Made by a program: the position numbers and the translations under genes. This document shows, in pieces, positions 18,022 through 27,363 of a stretch of DNA of 64,000 nucleotides (position 1 is the stretch's first letter; every line of letters begins with the position of its first letter). The notes under the pieces were generated by a model. It did no database searches. It was not told where the DNA came from and saw nothing but the letters and a program-made list of their open reading frames with translations. Source of the stretch: Sulfurovum sp. UBA4779 (GTDB taxonomy: Bacteria > Campylobacterota > Campylobacteria > Campylobacterales > Sulfurovaceae); the NCBI GenBank assembly GCA_002403155.1, contig DHHF01000013.1, positions 55,766 through 119,765 of the forward strand, read 5' to 3'.

Positions 18022-19476
18022 TTATTTTGCAAGTTTTTCAAGCAGCCTGACGATCATTCTTACACCTGCCCCTGATGCTCCATAAGGATTTTCTCCCCAT
18101 TCATGCTCGACAAATGCAGGGCCGGCTATATCGATATGCGCCCATTTGTCTTTGTGGTCATCATCGATAAATTCAGACAAAAACATCCCCGCCGTAATCG
18201 CTCCGCCGTATCGTGTATTGGAAATGTTGCAAATATCCGCAATCTCGGATTTGAGCGTTTTTTTAAGATAGCGGTTAAAGTCGAGCTTGGTGGCCAATTC
18301 TCCGGAGCTTTGTGCGGCTTCTATAATGAGTGATTTTGGAGTATCGCTATTTCCCATGACGCCGGAGGTATAATTTCCTACTCCAACCACACATGCACCT
18401 GTCAGGGTTGCCAGATCAAAAAGATAGTCAGCTTTCACCTCTTGCTGGGCATACGCAAGTACATCTGCGAGCACCAGCCGGCCTTCCGCATCGGTGTTTC
18501 TTACTTCGATGGTTTTGCCGTTTTTGGCTTTCAGCACATCATCAGGCTTATAGGCATTGCCGCCTATCATGTTTTCAACCGCACCGACAAAACCGTGCAC
18601 TTCGATAGGCAAATTCATTTCAGAAATTGCCTTCATGATGCCAAGCACTGCTGCACCGCCGCTTTTGTCCGATTTCATTGTCACCATATATTCGCCGGGT
18701 TTGAGACTGAGCCCGCCGCTGTCATAGGTGAGCCCTTTACCTACCAAAGAAACGATCGCCTTGGGATTTTCCGGTTTGTGGGCAAGATGGATCACTCTTG
18801 GCCTGTGTCTGCTTGCACGTGCGACCGCGAGCAGGGCGTTCATTTTTTCTTTTTTAAGTTCCTTGGGCTTAAGTACGGTGCATTCTAAACGAGACTCATT
18901 ACAAAGCGTATCGGCAATCTGGGCCATCACGCTCGGATAGCAATCATCGGGGGTGGTGTTGACGATATCCCGTGTAAAATTGGTGGCATTGGCAACAATT
19001 TTTGCATGATTTAATGTGCGGGTGCAGATATCCATATCTAAACTGTATCCATGATATTCTTCAAGAGAAATCGTAATCTTTTTGACCGGGCTTATGCGTT
19101 TTTTGCTTTTATATGTTTCAAAACGGTAAGCCCCAAGGATCAATCCCTCTGTCATGGCGCGCAGCATTGCAGTACAATTTTGCGAATTCATATAACTGGC
19201 AATACTGATATAGCTGTAGTGGGTTGACAACAGTATGCGTATCGCAGAGGCAGCTGCCGTTCGTATGTTGGCACTGTTTATCTTTTCTACTCCGACATAG
19301 AGCCTGTCATGCTCTAAAAAAAGCATTGTTTCGTCTTGATCCCCTTTGAACCCCGATTTTTTAAGCAGTTTTTTGTCATGGATAAAAGAGTGTGAAAAAT
19401 CTTTTTCGATCACCATGATGACTTTCAGATCGCTTTTGATGTTGTCTATAGGCGTGTTGGTAAGTTCAATATGCAT
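18022..19476 (-). CDS. pepA: Cytosol leucyl aminopeptidase (M17)
   Basis: A manganese/zinc aminopeptidase that removes N-terminal residues from peptides in the cytoplasm. M17 motifs are clear: VGKGLTYDSGGLSLKP (metal Lys/Asp) near 248-263 and NTDAEGRLVLAD near 331-342. I prefer the ATG at 19476 because AAAGGA stands at good spacing; the ATG at 19482 would overlap that ribosome site. It lies 9 bases downstream of trpB, so the two are probably co-transcribed. Confidence 0.95.
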   Translation of the reverse strand: MHIELTNTPIDNIKSDLKVIMVIEKDFSHSFIHDKKLLKKSGFKGDQDETMLFLEHDRLYVGVEKINSANIRTAAASAIRILLSTHYSYISIASYMNSQNCTAMLRAMTEGLILGAYRFETYKSKKRISPVKKITISLEEYHGYSLDMDICTRTLNHAKIVANATNFTRDIVNTTPDDCYPSVMAQIADTLCNESRLECTVLKPKELKKEKMNALLAVARASRHRPRVIHLAHKPENPKAIVSLVGKGLTYDSGGLSLKPGEYMVTMKSDKSGGAAVLGIMKAISEMNLPIEVHGFVGAVENMIGGNAYKPDDVLKAKNGKTIEVRNTDAEGRLVLADVLAYAQQEVKADYLFDLATLTGACVVGVGNYTSGVMGNSDTPKSLIIEAAQSSGELATKLDFNRYLKKTLKSEIADICNISNTRYGGAITAGMFLSEFIDDDHKDKWAHIDIAGPAFVEHEWGENPYGASGAGVRMIVRLLEKLAK

Positions 19477-19485
19477 ATGCATCCT

Positions 19486-20709
19486 TTAAAATTGGTCTTT
19501 TAAAATCTCTTTTGCCTGCATCATATCTTTGTCGCCGCGTCCGGAAAGATTGACAAGAATGATTTTGTTTTTGATGTTTTCAGGTTTCATTTTTTTGAGA
19601 TAGGCTATGGCATGAGCGCTTTCAAATGCCGGGATAATGCCTTCATGTTGAGAAAGCCACACAAATGCATCCAGTGCTTCAGTGTCGGTAATATGATCAT
19701 AAGTTACTTGTTGCGTGTCTTTGAGATAAGCATGCTCCGGGCCAATCCCCGGATAGTCCAGGCCTGCAGAGATGGAATGGGCTTCTTGTATTTGCCCGTC
19801 TTCGTCTTGAAGCAAATAGGTAAGCTGCCCGTGCAAGACGCCGGGGGTGCCTTTTTCCAGCGAGCAGCCGTGTTTGCAGCCAAGCCCTTCTCCGCCTGCT
19901 TCGATACCGATGCATTCTACGCTTTTATCTTCTAAAAAGTGGTTAAAAATCCCGATAGCATTGGATCCTCCGCCGATGCAGGCAATCACTTTATCGGGCA
20001 GGCATCCCTCTGCTTCTTGAAGTTGCTGCTTTGCTTCCCATCCGATAATGGATTGGATATCACGGACCATCATAGGGTACGGATGCGGCCCTGCTACCGT
20101 GCCGATAAGATAATAGGTGTCTCTGGCATTTGTCACCCAGTGTCGAATGGCCTCATTCATGGCATCTTTGAGTGTTTTGCTTCCCGATTCAACCGGATGG
20201 ACCTTTGCGCCCAATAATTTCATACGAAAAACATTAAGCTCTTGGCGCATCACATCTTTGGCCCCCATGAATACTTCGCATTCCAAACCAAAAAGTGCCG
20301 CAACTGTAGCCGTTGCTACCCCATGCTGGCCTGCTCCTGTCTCTGCGATGATTTTTTTCTTTCCCAGTCTTTTTGCCAAAACGGCTTGGGCTACGGCATG
20401 ATTGATTTTGTGGGCGCCGGTATGATTGAGGTCTTCTCTTTTGAGGTATACTTTTGCACCTGTCTCTTGGGAGATATTTGCCGCATAGTAAAGCGCTGAA
20501 GGCCGTCCTACATAATGCCTATAATAGTAATCCACTTCGCCCCAAAAATCAGGATCAAAACGTACCGCTTCATAATCAAGCCGAAGCTGTTCAAGTGCGG
20601 GCATCAGTGTTTCGGGCACAAAGCGTCCGCCAAATTTTCCAAAATGGCCCAATTCGTCAGGATCGTTCAAGCTGGGCTTTGGGATATAAAACATTGTATT
20701 ATTTTTCAT
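19486..20709 (-). CDS. trpB: Tryptophan synthase beta chain (first copy)
   Basis: A PLP enzyme that joins indole and serine to make tryptophan, normally with TrpA. The ~407-residue protein has the canonical opening GHFGKFGGRFVPETLMPAL, the PLP lysine in HTGAHKINHA near residue 87, and the phosphate loop GGGSNA. The start at 20709 gives MKNNTMFYIPKP; the extension to 20772 has no homologous character. No trpA or other trp gene is adjacent. A paralogue lies at 53081. It is followed by pepA. Confidence 0.94.
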   Translation of the reverse strand: MKNNTMFYIPKPSLNDPDELGHFGKFGGRFVPETLMPALEQLRLDYEAVRFDPDFWGEVDYYYRHYVGRPSALYYAANISQETGAKVYLKREDLNHTGAHKINHAVAQAVLAKRLGKKKIIAETGAGQHGVATATVAALFGLECEVFMGAKDVMRQELNVFRMKLLGAKVHPVESGSKTLKDAMNEAIRHWVTNARDTYYLIGTVAGPHPYPMMVRDIQSIIGWEAKQQLQEAEGCLPDKVIACIGGGSNAIGIFNHFLEDKSVECIGIEAGGEGLGCKHGCSLEKGTPGVLHGQLTYLLQDEDGQIQEAHSISAGLDYPGIGPEHAYLKDTQQVTYDHITDTEALDAFVWLSQHEGIIPAFESAHAIAYLKKMKPENIKNKIILVNLSGRGDKDMMQAKEILKDQF

Positions 20710-20801
20710 TCTGCTACTCTTGTTTGGTGATTGCTGGATTATATCGTATGAGAGATTAGAGATATCCCACAAGATAGCTTTTGGTTATCTCTTCTTGTCT
20801 T

Positions 20802-21902
20802 TTAGATGATATAGGTTATTTCTGCTTGAGAATTCAATCTCATAGGAGGCCCCCAAAATCCAATACCGCTGTTGATATAGATATGGCTTCCCTTGGAGAG
20901 CTTATAAAGCCCTTTCACATAAGGCTGCTGGAGCCTTACAAGATAGTTAAAGGGCCAAATTTGTCCGCCGTGCGTATGGCCGCAGAGCATAAGGTCCGGT
21001 GTGTACCCTTTAAGGTGTTCGATAAACTTGGGCTGGTGTGCTAAAAGAATGGTTTGGTAGGTTTGATTGCATCCTTGATAGGCTTTGTTGATATCAGGAA
21101 CAAGCATACCCGTGCGATATCCGAAAAGATCGGTTACACCTACCACGTTGAGTTTCAGATCGTCAATGATAACGTTTTCGTTTAGCAACAGTTTGATTTG
21201 TGTCTTTTTCATAAAATCAATAATTTTTTGAGGATGGTGAAAATACTCATGATTGCCTAGCACATAATAGATACCGTATTTGGAAGAAATGCCGTCAAGT
21301 TTTTTGATTGCGTCTTGAATTTGATCGATATTGGTATCGACCAAATCGCCCGTAATAAAAACGATATCCGGATTGAGCCCGTTTATTTTTTTAACCGATG
21401 CTTCGACGAATTTTTTGTCGATAATTCCTCCGATATGAAAATCGCTGATTTGGACGATTGAAAAATCAAAATGCCCAAAATCGATGATGTTGACGGCAGG
21501 CTCTTTGCTCCCTTCGTAAATGCCCGCACCGATATATCCTGTCGAAAGGGCAAGCAGCATCCCGTCCGTGCTTTTTTTGATGAAATTTCGTTTCGAGCGG
21601 TCCATTTTTTTGACGGTTTTGCCGACAAGATAGAGAATTTCGTGAACGATGAGATACAAAAACAGCATAAATGTAATGCCGATTGAAATTGAAAAAAGAT
21701 AATATAGTTTGGTAGTGATCAAATCGGTATATCTTCCCATAAGATATAAAAGGTTAAATGAAAAATTGACCCACAAGAGTATAGAAAGTATTTTTTTTAC
21801 ATGGGCCGGAACAAGCAGTTTTTTGATGACCCTAGAGTAAAAAAGCCCATGCAGCGAAAAAATAAAAAGGAAAAAAATCAAGAAAAAAAATGATGATTTC
21901 AT
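20802..21902 (-). CDS. Membrane-anchored metallophosphoesterase
   Basis: A 366-residue protein. Three or four hydrophobic segments occupy residues 1-125. The calcineurin-like domain begins near 145 with ISDFHIGG, then ITGDLVDTN, LGNHEYFH, LAHQP and CGHTHGGQ: all five metal-binding blocks are present. The layout matches YkuE/YaeI-type enzymes; some of these act on lipid or nucleotide phosphates, but the substrate here is unknown. It overlaps the upstream DUF155 gene by 4 bases. Confidence 0.88.
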   Translation of the reverse strand: MKSSFFFLIFFLFIFSLHGLFYSRVIKKLLVPAHVKKILSILLWVNFSFNLLYLMGRYTDLITTKLYYLFSISIGITFMLFLYLIVHEILYLVGKTVKKMDRSKRNFIKKSTDGMLLALSTGYIGAGIYEGSKEPAVNIIDFGHFDFSIVQISDFHIGGIIDKKFVEASVKKINGLNPDIVFITGDLVDTNIDQIQDAIKKLDGISSKYGIYYVLGNHEYFHHPQKIIDFMKKTQIKLLLNENVIIDDLKLNVVGVTDLFGYRTGMLVPDINKAYQGCNQTYQTILLAHQPKFIEHLKGYTPDLMLCGHTHGGQIWPFNYLVRLQQPYVKGLYKLSKGSHIYINSGIGFWGPPMRLNSQAEITYII

Positions 21903-22669
21903 GTTTTAAGCAGGTCGTTAAAAATAAATATAATAATCTCAAAAGCAATTAAAATAATGATAATCCATTCAAGCTGGCTCGAGTGTTTGTGGTTTTGTTC
22001 GTCTGCCAGGATGGTGAGTATCTCTTGCAAAACACTCAGTTTTCTGTGAAGGATTTCTATTCTGGGCTGGAGCTCAAGATATTTGCGTGCTGTCTGATAA
22101 TAGATTTCAAGTTCGGGATATTCCCAAAAAAACTCCGGCGTATCAAGTAGTTCAAAATGCAGATAAATGTTTGATTTTGCCAAAAAAAGGCGTCCTCTTT
22201 GCCGGGCAATCTCTTTTCTTGAGAGCAGAACGCGCCCGCTTCTTGCAAGTTCTTGCGGGATGTGCTCGGTTTGTTGAAGCGTTTCAAGCATCGCATCCTC
22301 AAATTCTCCCAATTTAATGGATTGAGCGATTGCAAAAGAGACAGACAGCATCGTCAGCTCATTCAAAGAATCCAGATAGACAGTATCCGTTTCTATTTTG
22401 ATTTTTTGTGCCTGGGATAGCTCAAAATTAAACTCTTCGCAGTTTTTGGAAGAAAAAGACGAACCGGAAATTTTTTTAAGCAAAAACTCTTCGTCGCTAA
22501 AATCCCAAAATACGGCAATACCGTATTTAAAAACAAACGCATATTTTGACTCTTTTTCAATGATGATTGCGTCTTTTGTTGCTTTTGCCCTAAATGTTTT
22601 GATGGCGTTTTGTGTAACTTCTTTAAAATCAAAATCTTTTGTAAATTTATAGCTTTTTATCATTTTCAT
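21899..22669 (-). CDS. RMD1/DUF155-family membrane-anchored protein
   Basis: A 256-residue protein with the DUF155 hallmark KYAFVFKYGIAVFWDFSDEE near 42-61, a helical middle (RSGRVLLSRKEIARQRGRLFLAKSNIYLHFELLDTPEFFWEYPELE in pattern) and a single C-terminal membrane segment (about 232-252). Eukaryotic members (Rmd1, Rmd8, RMND1) are anchored to membranes and help mitochondrial translation or meiotic division. The bacterial function is not known. It is translationally coupled to the phosphoesterase gene downstream. Confidence 0.85.
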   Translation of the reverse strand: MKMIKSYKFTKDFDFKEVTQNAIKTFRAKATKDAIIIEKESKYAFVFKYGIAVFWDFSDEEFLLKKISGSSFSSKNCEEFNFELSQAQKIKIETDTVYLDSLNELTMLSVSFAIAQSIKLGEFEDAMLETLQQTEHIPQELARSGRVLLSRKEIARQRGRLFLAKSNIYLHFELLDTPEFFWEYPELEIYYQTARKYLELQPRIEILHRKLSVLQEILTILADEQNHKHSSQLEWIIIILIAFEIIIFIFNDLLKT

Positions 22670-22740
22670 TTTTTATCCGTTTATGTGCAATGTGCAACTG
22701 ATATGATTGTATATTATACCAAGTTGCATAGGATTAAGAT

Positions 22741-23454
22741 TTATTTTTTTGAAGCATGGTTTCTCGGATATGCTTTGAGCTCAGCGAGCTGTTCTAATTG
22801 GATTTCTTGTATCTGTACCAGTCTTTCCCACTGTTTATTCATCAGATGATCCAGTTTTTCATGGATCTGCCGAATCTCAAGTTCTGCTTTGAGGTTGACT
22901 TGGTAGTCATGCTGGGCGCGAAGACGGTCTTTGGTCTCCTGTCGGTTCTGGCTCATCATAATAATGGGAGCTTGAATCGCAGCCAAACATGAAAGCAGAA
23001 GGTTTAAAAGTATGAAAGGATAAGGGTCGACAGGTTTCCATAGAAACAGAAAACTGTTGATCGCGATCCAGATGGCCAAAAAGATTGCAAAGAATATTAA
23101 AAAGCGCCAACTGCCTCCGAATTCGGCAATCTTGTCGGCAAGCTTCTCTCCAAAAGTCCATTCTTGTTCAAATGCATCATCTACATTTGAAGAGATGATT
23201 TCATGTTTTTTAAGGCTTTCCAAAACCTCTTGTTCAAGTTCGGAGAGGTCCCCTTTGTCTGATTCTAAAAGGGCGTGCACATACTTGGTCCGATAGACGG
23301 AAAGGTCAGAGTGGCAGATATAGGACTCATCAGACCAACCGGGATAATCTTTGCGGATAAATGCTGCGATAGGTTCTCTGATAAACGGTGCCGAAACGAT
23401 CCCATTTTTGGAAAATGTTTTTTTGCATACGATACATTGATATTTTTTTTGCAT
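22741..23454 (-). CDS. DUF1003 membrane protein
   Basis: A 237-residue protein. It starts with a CxxC pair (CIVCKKTF at 8-15). The DUF1003 core has two membrane segments: GGSWRFLIFFAIFLAIWIAIN near 114-134 and PFILLNLLLSCLAAIQAPIIMMSQNR near 146-171. A predicted coiled coil follows (DRLRAQHDYQVNLKAELEIRQIHEKLD). The family has no defined activity. It is monocistronic between tonB and the DUF155 operon. Confidence 0.88.
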   Translation of the reverse strand: MQKKYQCIVCKKTFSKNGIVSAPFIREPIAAFIRKDYPGWSDESYICHSDLSVYRTKYVHALLESDKGDLSELEQEVLESLKKHEIISSNVDDAFEQEWTFGEKLADKIAEFGGSWRFLIFFAIFLAIWIAINSFLFLWKPVDPYPFILLNLLLSCLAAIQAPIIMMSQNRQETKDRLRAQHDYQVNLKAELEIRQIHEKLDHLMNKQWERLVQIQEIQLEQLAELKAYPRNHASKK

Positions 23455-23516
23455 ATTTTGTTCTCTTGCCTTGTGTCTTGAAAATATTATATCAAATTTT
23501 ATAACCTCGCAAATCT

Positions 23517-24401
23517 CTAATAAAGGCGGTATTGTACATAAAAAATAATTTTTGTTGTTTTTGAAGGCCTTGGATACTCTTTATAGGCGATACGTATCAC
23601 TTCAAGTGTATTTTCGTCCAAAGCCGCATACCCCATGGGTTTTTTAAGCCGAAGGCCACTGATGTCCCCATTGGGATGAAGATTGAAAGAGACGACATTG
23701 ATACCTTCCTGTCTTGTTTGTACGGCTACTGTCGGGTATCCGTTTCTCGATAGTGTATTTTGGGTAATGCGGTGTATCGTGCCTAGGTTGTTGCGGATAA
23801 ACTCTTTTTGAATTTGGCTGAATCCTTCAAATTCCTTGCCATACAGTTGATCGATCATATGCTCTGTTTGATTTGGCTGCTGCGATTTGGCCGGTCTGTG
23901 CATTGCAATACCGGTTCCCATGAGAGCGTTAGCCAACGGGTCTTTTGAAGCTTTTGGCTGTGTTTTTTTCACAGAAGTTTTTTTAGGAGGTGCAGCTTTT
24001 GTGATAGTTTTGGGTGCCGGTTTGCTTACGGGTTTTTTGATGGTTTGCTTTGTAATCTTTTTTTGCATTTTGTTGATAACGGATTTTTTGGCCATTTTAG
24101 TGATATTGTTTTCAGTTGTCGCTTTTTTTGGAATGGCTATTTGTTTTTTTTGATCCGGCATTTTTTTCTTTGCTGACGATTTTTTTTGGATAGGGTGCAT
24201 TTGAGGCCGATACGGCTCAACGGGCGGCGTAACGATAGGCTTTGGCACCGCGGGCGGAACAAATTGCGATAAATTTAATGCGATTTTTTCTTCTTTTCCT
24301 TGACGGGGCGGCATGATAGGCTTTTGGAACAGCAACACAAGAAGCAACAGCAACGCAAGATGCAACAGCAAAGAAAGCAAAAAAGACTGAACAGTTCTCA
24401 A
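23517..24401 (-). CDS. TonB-like energy-transducing protein
   Basis: About 294 residues: one N-terminal membrane segment (TVQSFLLSLLLHLALLLLLV), a long Lys/Pro/Thr-rich periplasm-spanning region (about 45-190), and a C-terminal TonB fold (NGYPTVAVQTRQEGINVVSFNLHPNGDISGLRL...). It would link the proton-motive ExbBD complex to outer-membrane receptors. I place the start at TTG 24401, since GAGGAG lies just upstream and the signal-anchor begins there; the upstream ATG at 24458 would add ~19 residues and run into the hemL promoter. No exbBD genes are adjacent. Confidence 0.82.
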   Translation of the reverse strand: MRTVQSFLLSLLLHLALLLLLVLLFQKPIMPPRQGKEEKIALNLSQFVPPAVPKPIVTPPVEPYRPQMHPIQKKSSAKKKMPDQKKQIAIPKKATTENNITKMAKKSVINKMQKKITKQTIKKPVSKPAPKTITKAAPPKKTSVKKTQPKASKDPLANALMGTGIAMHRPAKSQQPNQTEHMIDQLYGKEFEGFSQIQKEFIRNNLGTIHRITQNTLSRNGYPTVAVQTRQEGINVVSFNLHPNGDISGLRLKKPMGYAALDENTLEVIRIAYKEYPRPSKTTKIIFYVQYRLY

Positions 24402-24414
24402 AAAATGCTCCTCG

Positions 24415-24442
24415 TTGCACTTAAGTGCCAATAGTGTATAAT
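24415..24442 (+). promoter_or_regulatory. hemL promoter with a 12-base palindrome
   Basis: TTGCAC (24415-24420), a 16-base spacer and TATAAT (24437-24442) form a good sigma-70 promoter 32 bases before the hemL ATG. The perfect palindrome GCACTTAAGTGC (24417-24428) overlaps the -35 box and sits just upstream of the divergent tonB ribosome site. Confidence 0.6.
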
Positions 24443-24474
24443 CCGTGCAATTATACATAGATGAGGATTAATTG

Positions 24475-25767
24475 ATGACATATGAAAAAAGTATGGCTGC
24501 ATTTGAAGAAGCGTATAAAGTGATTCCCGGAGGCGTAGATTCCCCGGTGCGTGCGTTCAACAGCGTTGAAGGAACACCCCCCTTTATTGAGCATGGAAAG
24601 GGCGGGTATATTTATGATATCGACGGCAATAGGTATATTGATTACGTACAAAGCTGGGGGCCGCTTATTTTCGGGCATTGCGATCAAGAGATTGAAGAGG
24701 CAGTGATAGCGGCTGCAAAAAAAGGATTGAGTTTTGGCGCACCCACAACGATAGAGACTCAGTTGGCAGAAGAGATCGTTTCTCTTTTTGATGTGATAGA
24801 CAAGGTACGATTTGTCAGTTCCGGTACAGAAGCGGTGATGTCTGCCATAAGATTGGCGCGAGGATTTACTAGCAGAGACAATATCATTAAGTTTACGGGG
24901 TGTTATCACGGGCATTCTGATGCGTTATTGGTGCAGGCGGGATCGGGGCTTGCAACGTTCGGTGCGCCTTCAAGCCCGGGTGTGCCTGCCGATCTGACCA
25001 AGCATACGTTGTTGGCCACTTATAATGATATCAAGAGTGTTGAGAAATGCTTTGAAGATTCAAAAGAGGGGATCGCTTGTATCGTGATTGAGCCGATTGC
25101 AGGAAATATGGGGCTGGTTCCTGCGACCGAAGAGTTTTTGCAGGCGCTAAGGGTATTGTGCGATGCCCACGGTACCTTGTTGATTTTTGATGAAGTGATG
25201 AGCGGTTTTAGAGCATCGCTTCAAGGAGCACAGGGGATTACCTCCGTTAAGCCCGATATGGTCACTTTAGGAAAAGTAATCGGCGGAGGTATGCCGGTGG
25301 GTGCCTTTGGCGCAAGAAAAGAGATCATGGCGTATCTCTCCCCGGAAGGCCCGGTGTATCAAGCAGGTACGCTCAGCGGGAATCCTGTAGCGATGGCAGC
25401 CGGGCTGGCAAGCCTTCGAAAACTCAAAAAAAATCCTGCACTTTATGTAGAGCTTGGCAACAAAGCCAAAAAACTGATGGACGGCTTTAAAAAAGCAGCT
25501 GACGCTGCCGATATTCCTTTGACTACCGATGTGAGAGGCTCGATGTTCGGTTTCTTTTTTTCATCAAAGCCGGTTAAAAATTTCGATGATGCGCTCCAAA
25601 ACGATACAAAAATGTTTGCCAAATTTCATAAAGGAATGCTGGATAGAGGCATCTATCTGGCCTGCTCTTCTTATGAAACAGGATTCATCTGTGCAGCAAC
25701 CACTGATGAGATGATAGAAGAGACGATCAAGTCAGCGTATGAGGTGATGGCAAGCATCGCCAAGTAA
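24475..25767 (+). CDS. hemL: Glutamate-1-semialdehyde 2,1-aminomutase
   Basis: Makes 5-aminolevulinate from glutamate-1-semialdehyde, the last step of the C5 route to haem. This is a 430-residue class III PLP aminotransferase: GGVDSPVRAF near 19-28, GTEAVMSAIRLAR near 120-132, and the PLP lysine in TLGKVIGGGMPVGAFG near 263-278. The start at ATG 24475 follows GAGGA; an in-frame TTG one codon upstream is less likely. The downstream genes lie on the same strand. Confidence 0.97.
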   Translation: MTYEKSMAAFEEAYKVIPGGVDSPVRAFNSVEGTPPFIEHGKGGYIYDIDGNRYIDYVQSWGPLIFGHCDQEIEEAVIAAAKKGLSFGAPTTIETQLAEEIVSLFDVIDKVRFVSSGTEAVMSAIRLARGFTSRDNIIKFTGCYHGHSDALLVQAGSGLATFGAPSSPGVPADLTKHTLLATYNDIKSVEKCFEDSKEGIACIVIEPIAGNMGLVPATEEFLQALRVLCDAHGTLLIFDEVMSGFRASLQGAQGITSVKPDMVTLGKVIGGGMPVGAFGARKEIMAYLSPEGPVYQAGTLSGNPVAMAAGLASLRKLKKNPALYVELGNKAKKLMDGFKKAADAADIPLTTDVRGSMFGFFFSSKPVKNFDDALQNDTKMFAKFHKGMLDRGIYLACSSYETGFICAATTDEMIEETIKSAYEVMASIAK

Positions 25768-25809
25768 GCCGATATCTGTTTGAACTTGAAAAAAGCCATA
25801 AAGGAATCA

Positions 25810-26121
25810 ATGATGAAAAACAGCCAAGAGGAACCGAAATTTAAAAAAATAGTAGATGCAGCCGAAGGATTGAGCCTTGGTATATCCATGGTCGTGGCCG
25901 TACTTATCGGTATCGGTATCGGCATTGGCCTGCAAAAATTGACGGGAGCATTCTGGACGCTTTGGATAGGGGTTGTGATCGGGATCGGTGCGGCGATACT
26001 CAATGTGTACAAAGCGTACGAAAAACAGAAAAGGTCACTGGATGAGCTTGCAAACGATCCGAAATATCGTTACATGAAAGAGCAGCAAGCTAAAAAAGAG
26101 GATATCAATGACAACGATTAG
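25810..26121 (+). CDS. AtpZ/AtpI-like small membrane protein
   Basis: About 104 residues with two hydrophobic segments (LSLGISMVVAVLIGIGIGIGL and FWTLWIGVVIGIGAAILNVY) joined by a short loop, then a charged C-terminal tail. This is the AtpZ layout; in other bacteria AtpZ/AtpI lies by the ATP synthase genes and helps c-ring assembly or Mg/Ca uptake. Here no atp genes are adjacent. AAGGA precedes ATG 25810. The C-terminus overlaps the next gene by 14 bases. Confidence 0.8.
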   Translation: MMKNSQEEPKFKKIVDAAEGLSLGISMVVAVLIGIGIGIGLQKLTGAFWTLWIGVVIGIGAAILNVYKAYEKQKRSLDELANDPKYRYMKEQQAKKEDINDND

Positions 26122-26659
26122 CAAGAAGATACTCAAAGTTCTTGTTGCTGTAAACATAATAGTAGCCGCACTTAGTATAATATTTTTTGATATTAAAATA
26201 TTTTATAATATAGAAATCGGTTTTATTTCTTCGGCAATGGTCATGGCCGGCTCATTGGCAAGCTACCGCCGCATGGTGAATGCGCGGGTACAAAACAGGA
26301 TCATTACGTTTGATGACAGCAAAGATGCCATAGACAAGCTTGAAGATCCGCATGACCTTTACAGCGAGGAGATTGTCCATGATGAAACCGTCGATTTCAA
26401 AGAGGCGATCAAAGCCGAAAAACAAAAACTTAAAGCCAATAGACGATCTTTCTTTGAAACGCTTAGAGATACCAAAACGGCACTTTCGATTTATCGTTTG
26501 GGGGCTTATGCGGTTTTGATATTGGGGTTTTTGTATCTTAACCGCCACGGAGCGCTGCATGTTGCTTCTTATCTTGTTGGGTTGGGGGTGCCGCCGATCA
26601 TTATCGTTGCCGTGCTGCTTCAAAGCAAAGAAAACCATAGCAAAGATACGATAAAATAA
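26108..26659 (+). CDS. Conserved membrane protein of unknown function
   Basis: A 183-residue protein with hydrophobic segments at about 10-27 and 33-50, then a charged helical region (about 60-125) and two more hydrophobic segments near the C-terminus (130-147 and 153-172). I do not recognise a domain. It overlaps the AtpZ-like gene by 14 bases and lies 26 bases before the amidase gene, so it may belong to either unit. Confidence 0.7.
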   Translation: MTTISKKILKVLVAVNIIVAALSIIFFDIKIFYNIEIGFISSAMVMAGSLASYRRMVNARVQNRIITFDDSKDAIDKLEDPHDLYSEEIVHDETVDFKEAIKAEKQKLKANRRSFFETLRDTKTALSIYRLGAYAVLILGFLYLNRHGALHVASYLVGLGVPPIIIVAVLLQSKENHSKDTIK

Positions 26660-26685
26660 ATTTATTTTGTTTTTGAGGAGCGATC

Positions 26686-27363
26686 TTGCTGAAATATTTT
26701 TTTCTTATCGTTACCGCATTTTTTCTGTTAAGTGCACAGGAGCCGCAATCTCTTCATATCGTCGATAAACCGATAGTTTTTTCTCAAAAACGTATCGAAA
26801 TGACTAAAGAATATATCAAGTCAAGCTACGGGTTAAATGTGAAGGATATCACGATTGTTCCCAAGATTATTGTGCTGCATTGGACGGCCGAGATGGATTT
26901 TGAACGCTCTTTTAATCGCTTGTATCCTGAGCGGCTTTTGAGTGACCGCAAAGATATCCTCAAAGCGGGTGCGCTGAATGTTTCTGCACACTTCCTGGTT
27001 GACCGTGACGGAACGGTCTATCGTTTGATGCCCGAAAATTGGATGGCAAGACATGTGATCGGTTTAAATCATAGCAGTATAGGGATCGAAAATATAGGCG
27101 GCAAAGGCAATGTGAACGAAGACCTTACGCCTGCACAGCTTAGATCCAATATCGCTTTGGTCAAATATCTTAAAAATAAATACCCGAGTATTGAGTACAT
27201 GATAGGACATTATGAGTACACTCAAATGGAGCAGACACCGCTTTGGCTGGAAAAAGATGCAAACTATAGAACGATCAAAGCAGATCCGGGTCCTTCATTT
27301 ATGCATGCGATGAGATCCGCTCTCAAAGAGCTTCAGCTTAAAATGCCTCCAAAAGACCGATAG
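26686..27363 (+). CDS. Exported N-acetylmuramoyl-L-alanine amidase (Amidase_2)
   Basis: Cuts the bond between MurNAc and L-Ala in muropeptides. The start is TTG at 26686 behind GAGGAG. The first ~18 residues (LKYFFLIVTAFFLLSAQ) are a signal peptide, so it should work in the periplasm. Zinc ligands are visible in order: LHWTA near 60-64, GHYEY near 171-175 and DPGPSF near 200-205, as in AmpD/PGRP folds. The symporter GTG overlaps its TAG stop (TAGTG), so it is tightly coupled to the sugar-recycling genes downstream. Confidence 0.9.
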   Translation: MLKYFFLIVTAFFLLSAQEPQSLHIVDKPIVFSQKRIEMTKEYIKSSYGLNVKDITIVPKIIVLHWTAEMDFERSFNRLYPERLLSDRKDILKAGALNVSAHFLVDRDGTVYRLMPENWMARHVIGLNHSSIGIENIGGKGNVNEDLTPAQLRSNIALVKYLKNKYPSIEYMIGHYEYTQMEQTPLWLEKDANYRTIKADPGPSFMHAMRSALKELQLKMPPKDR

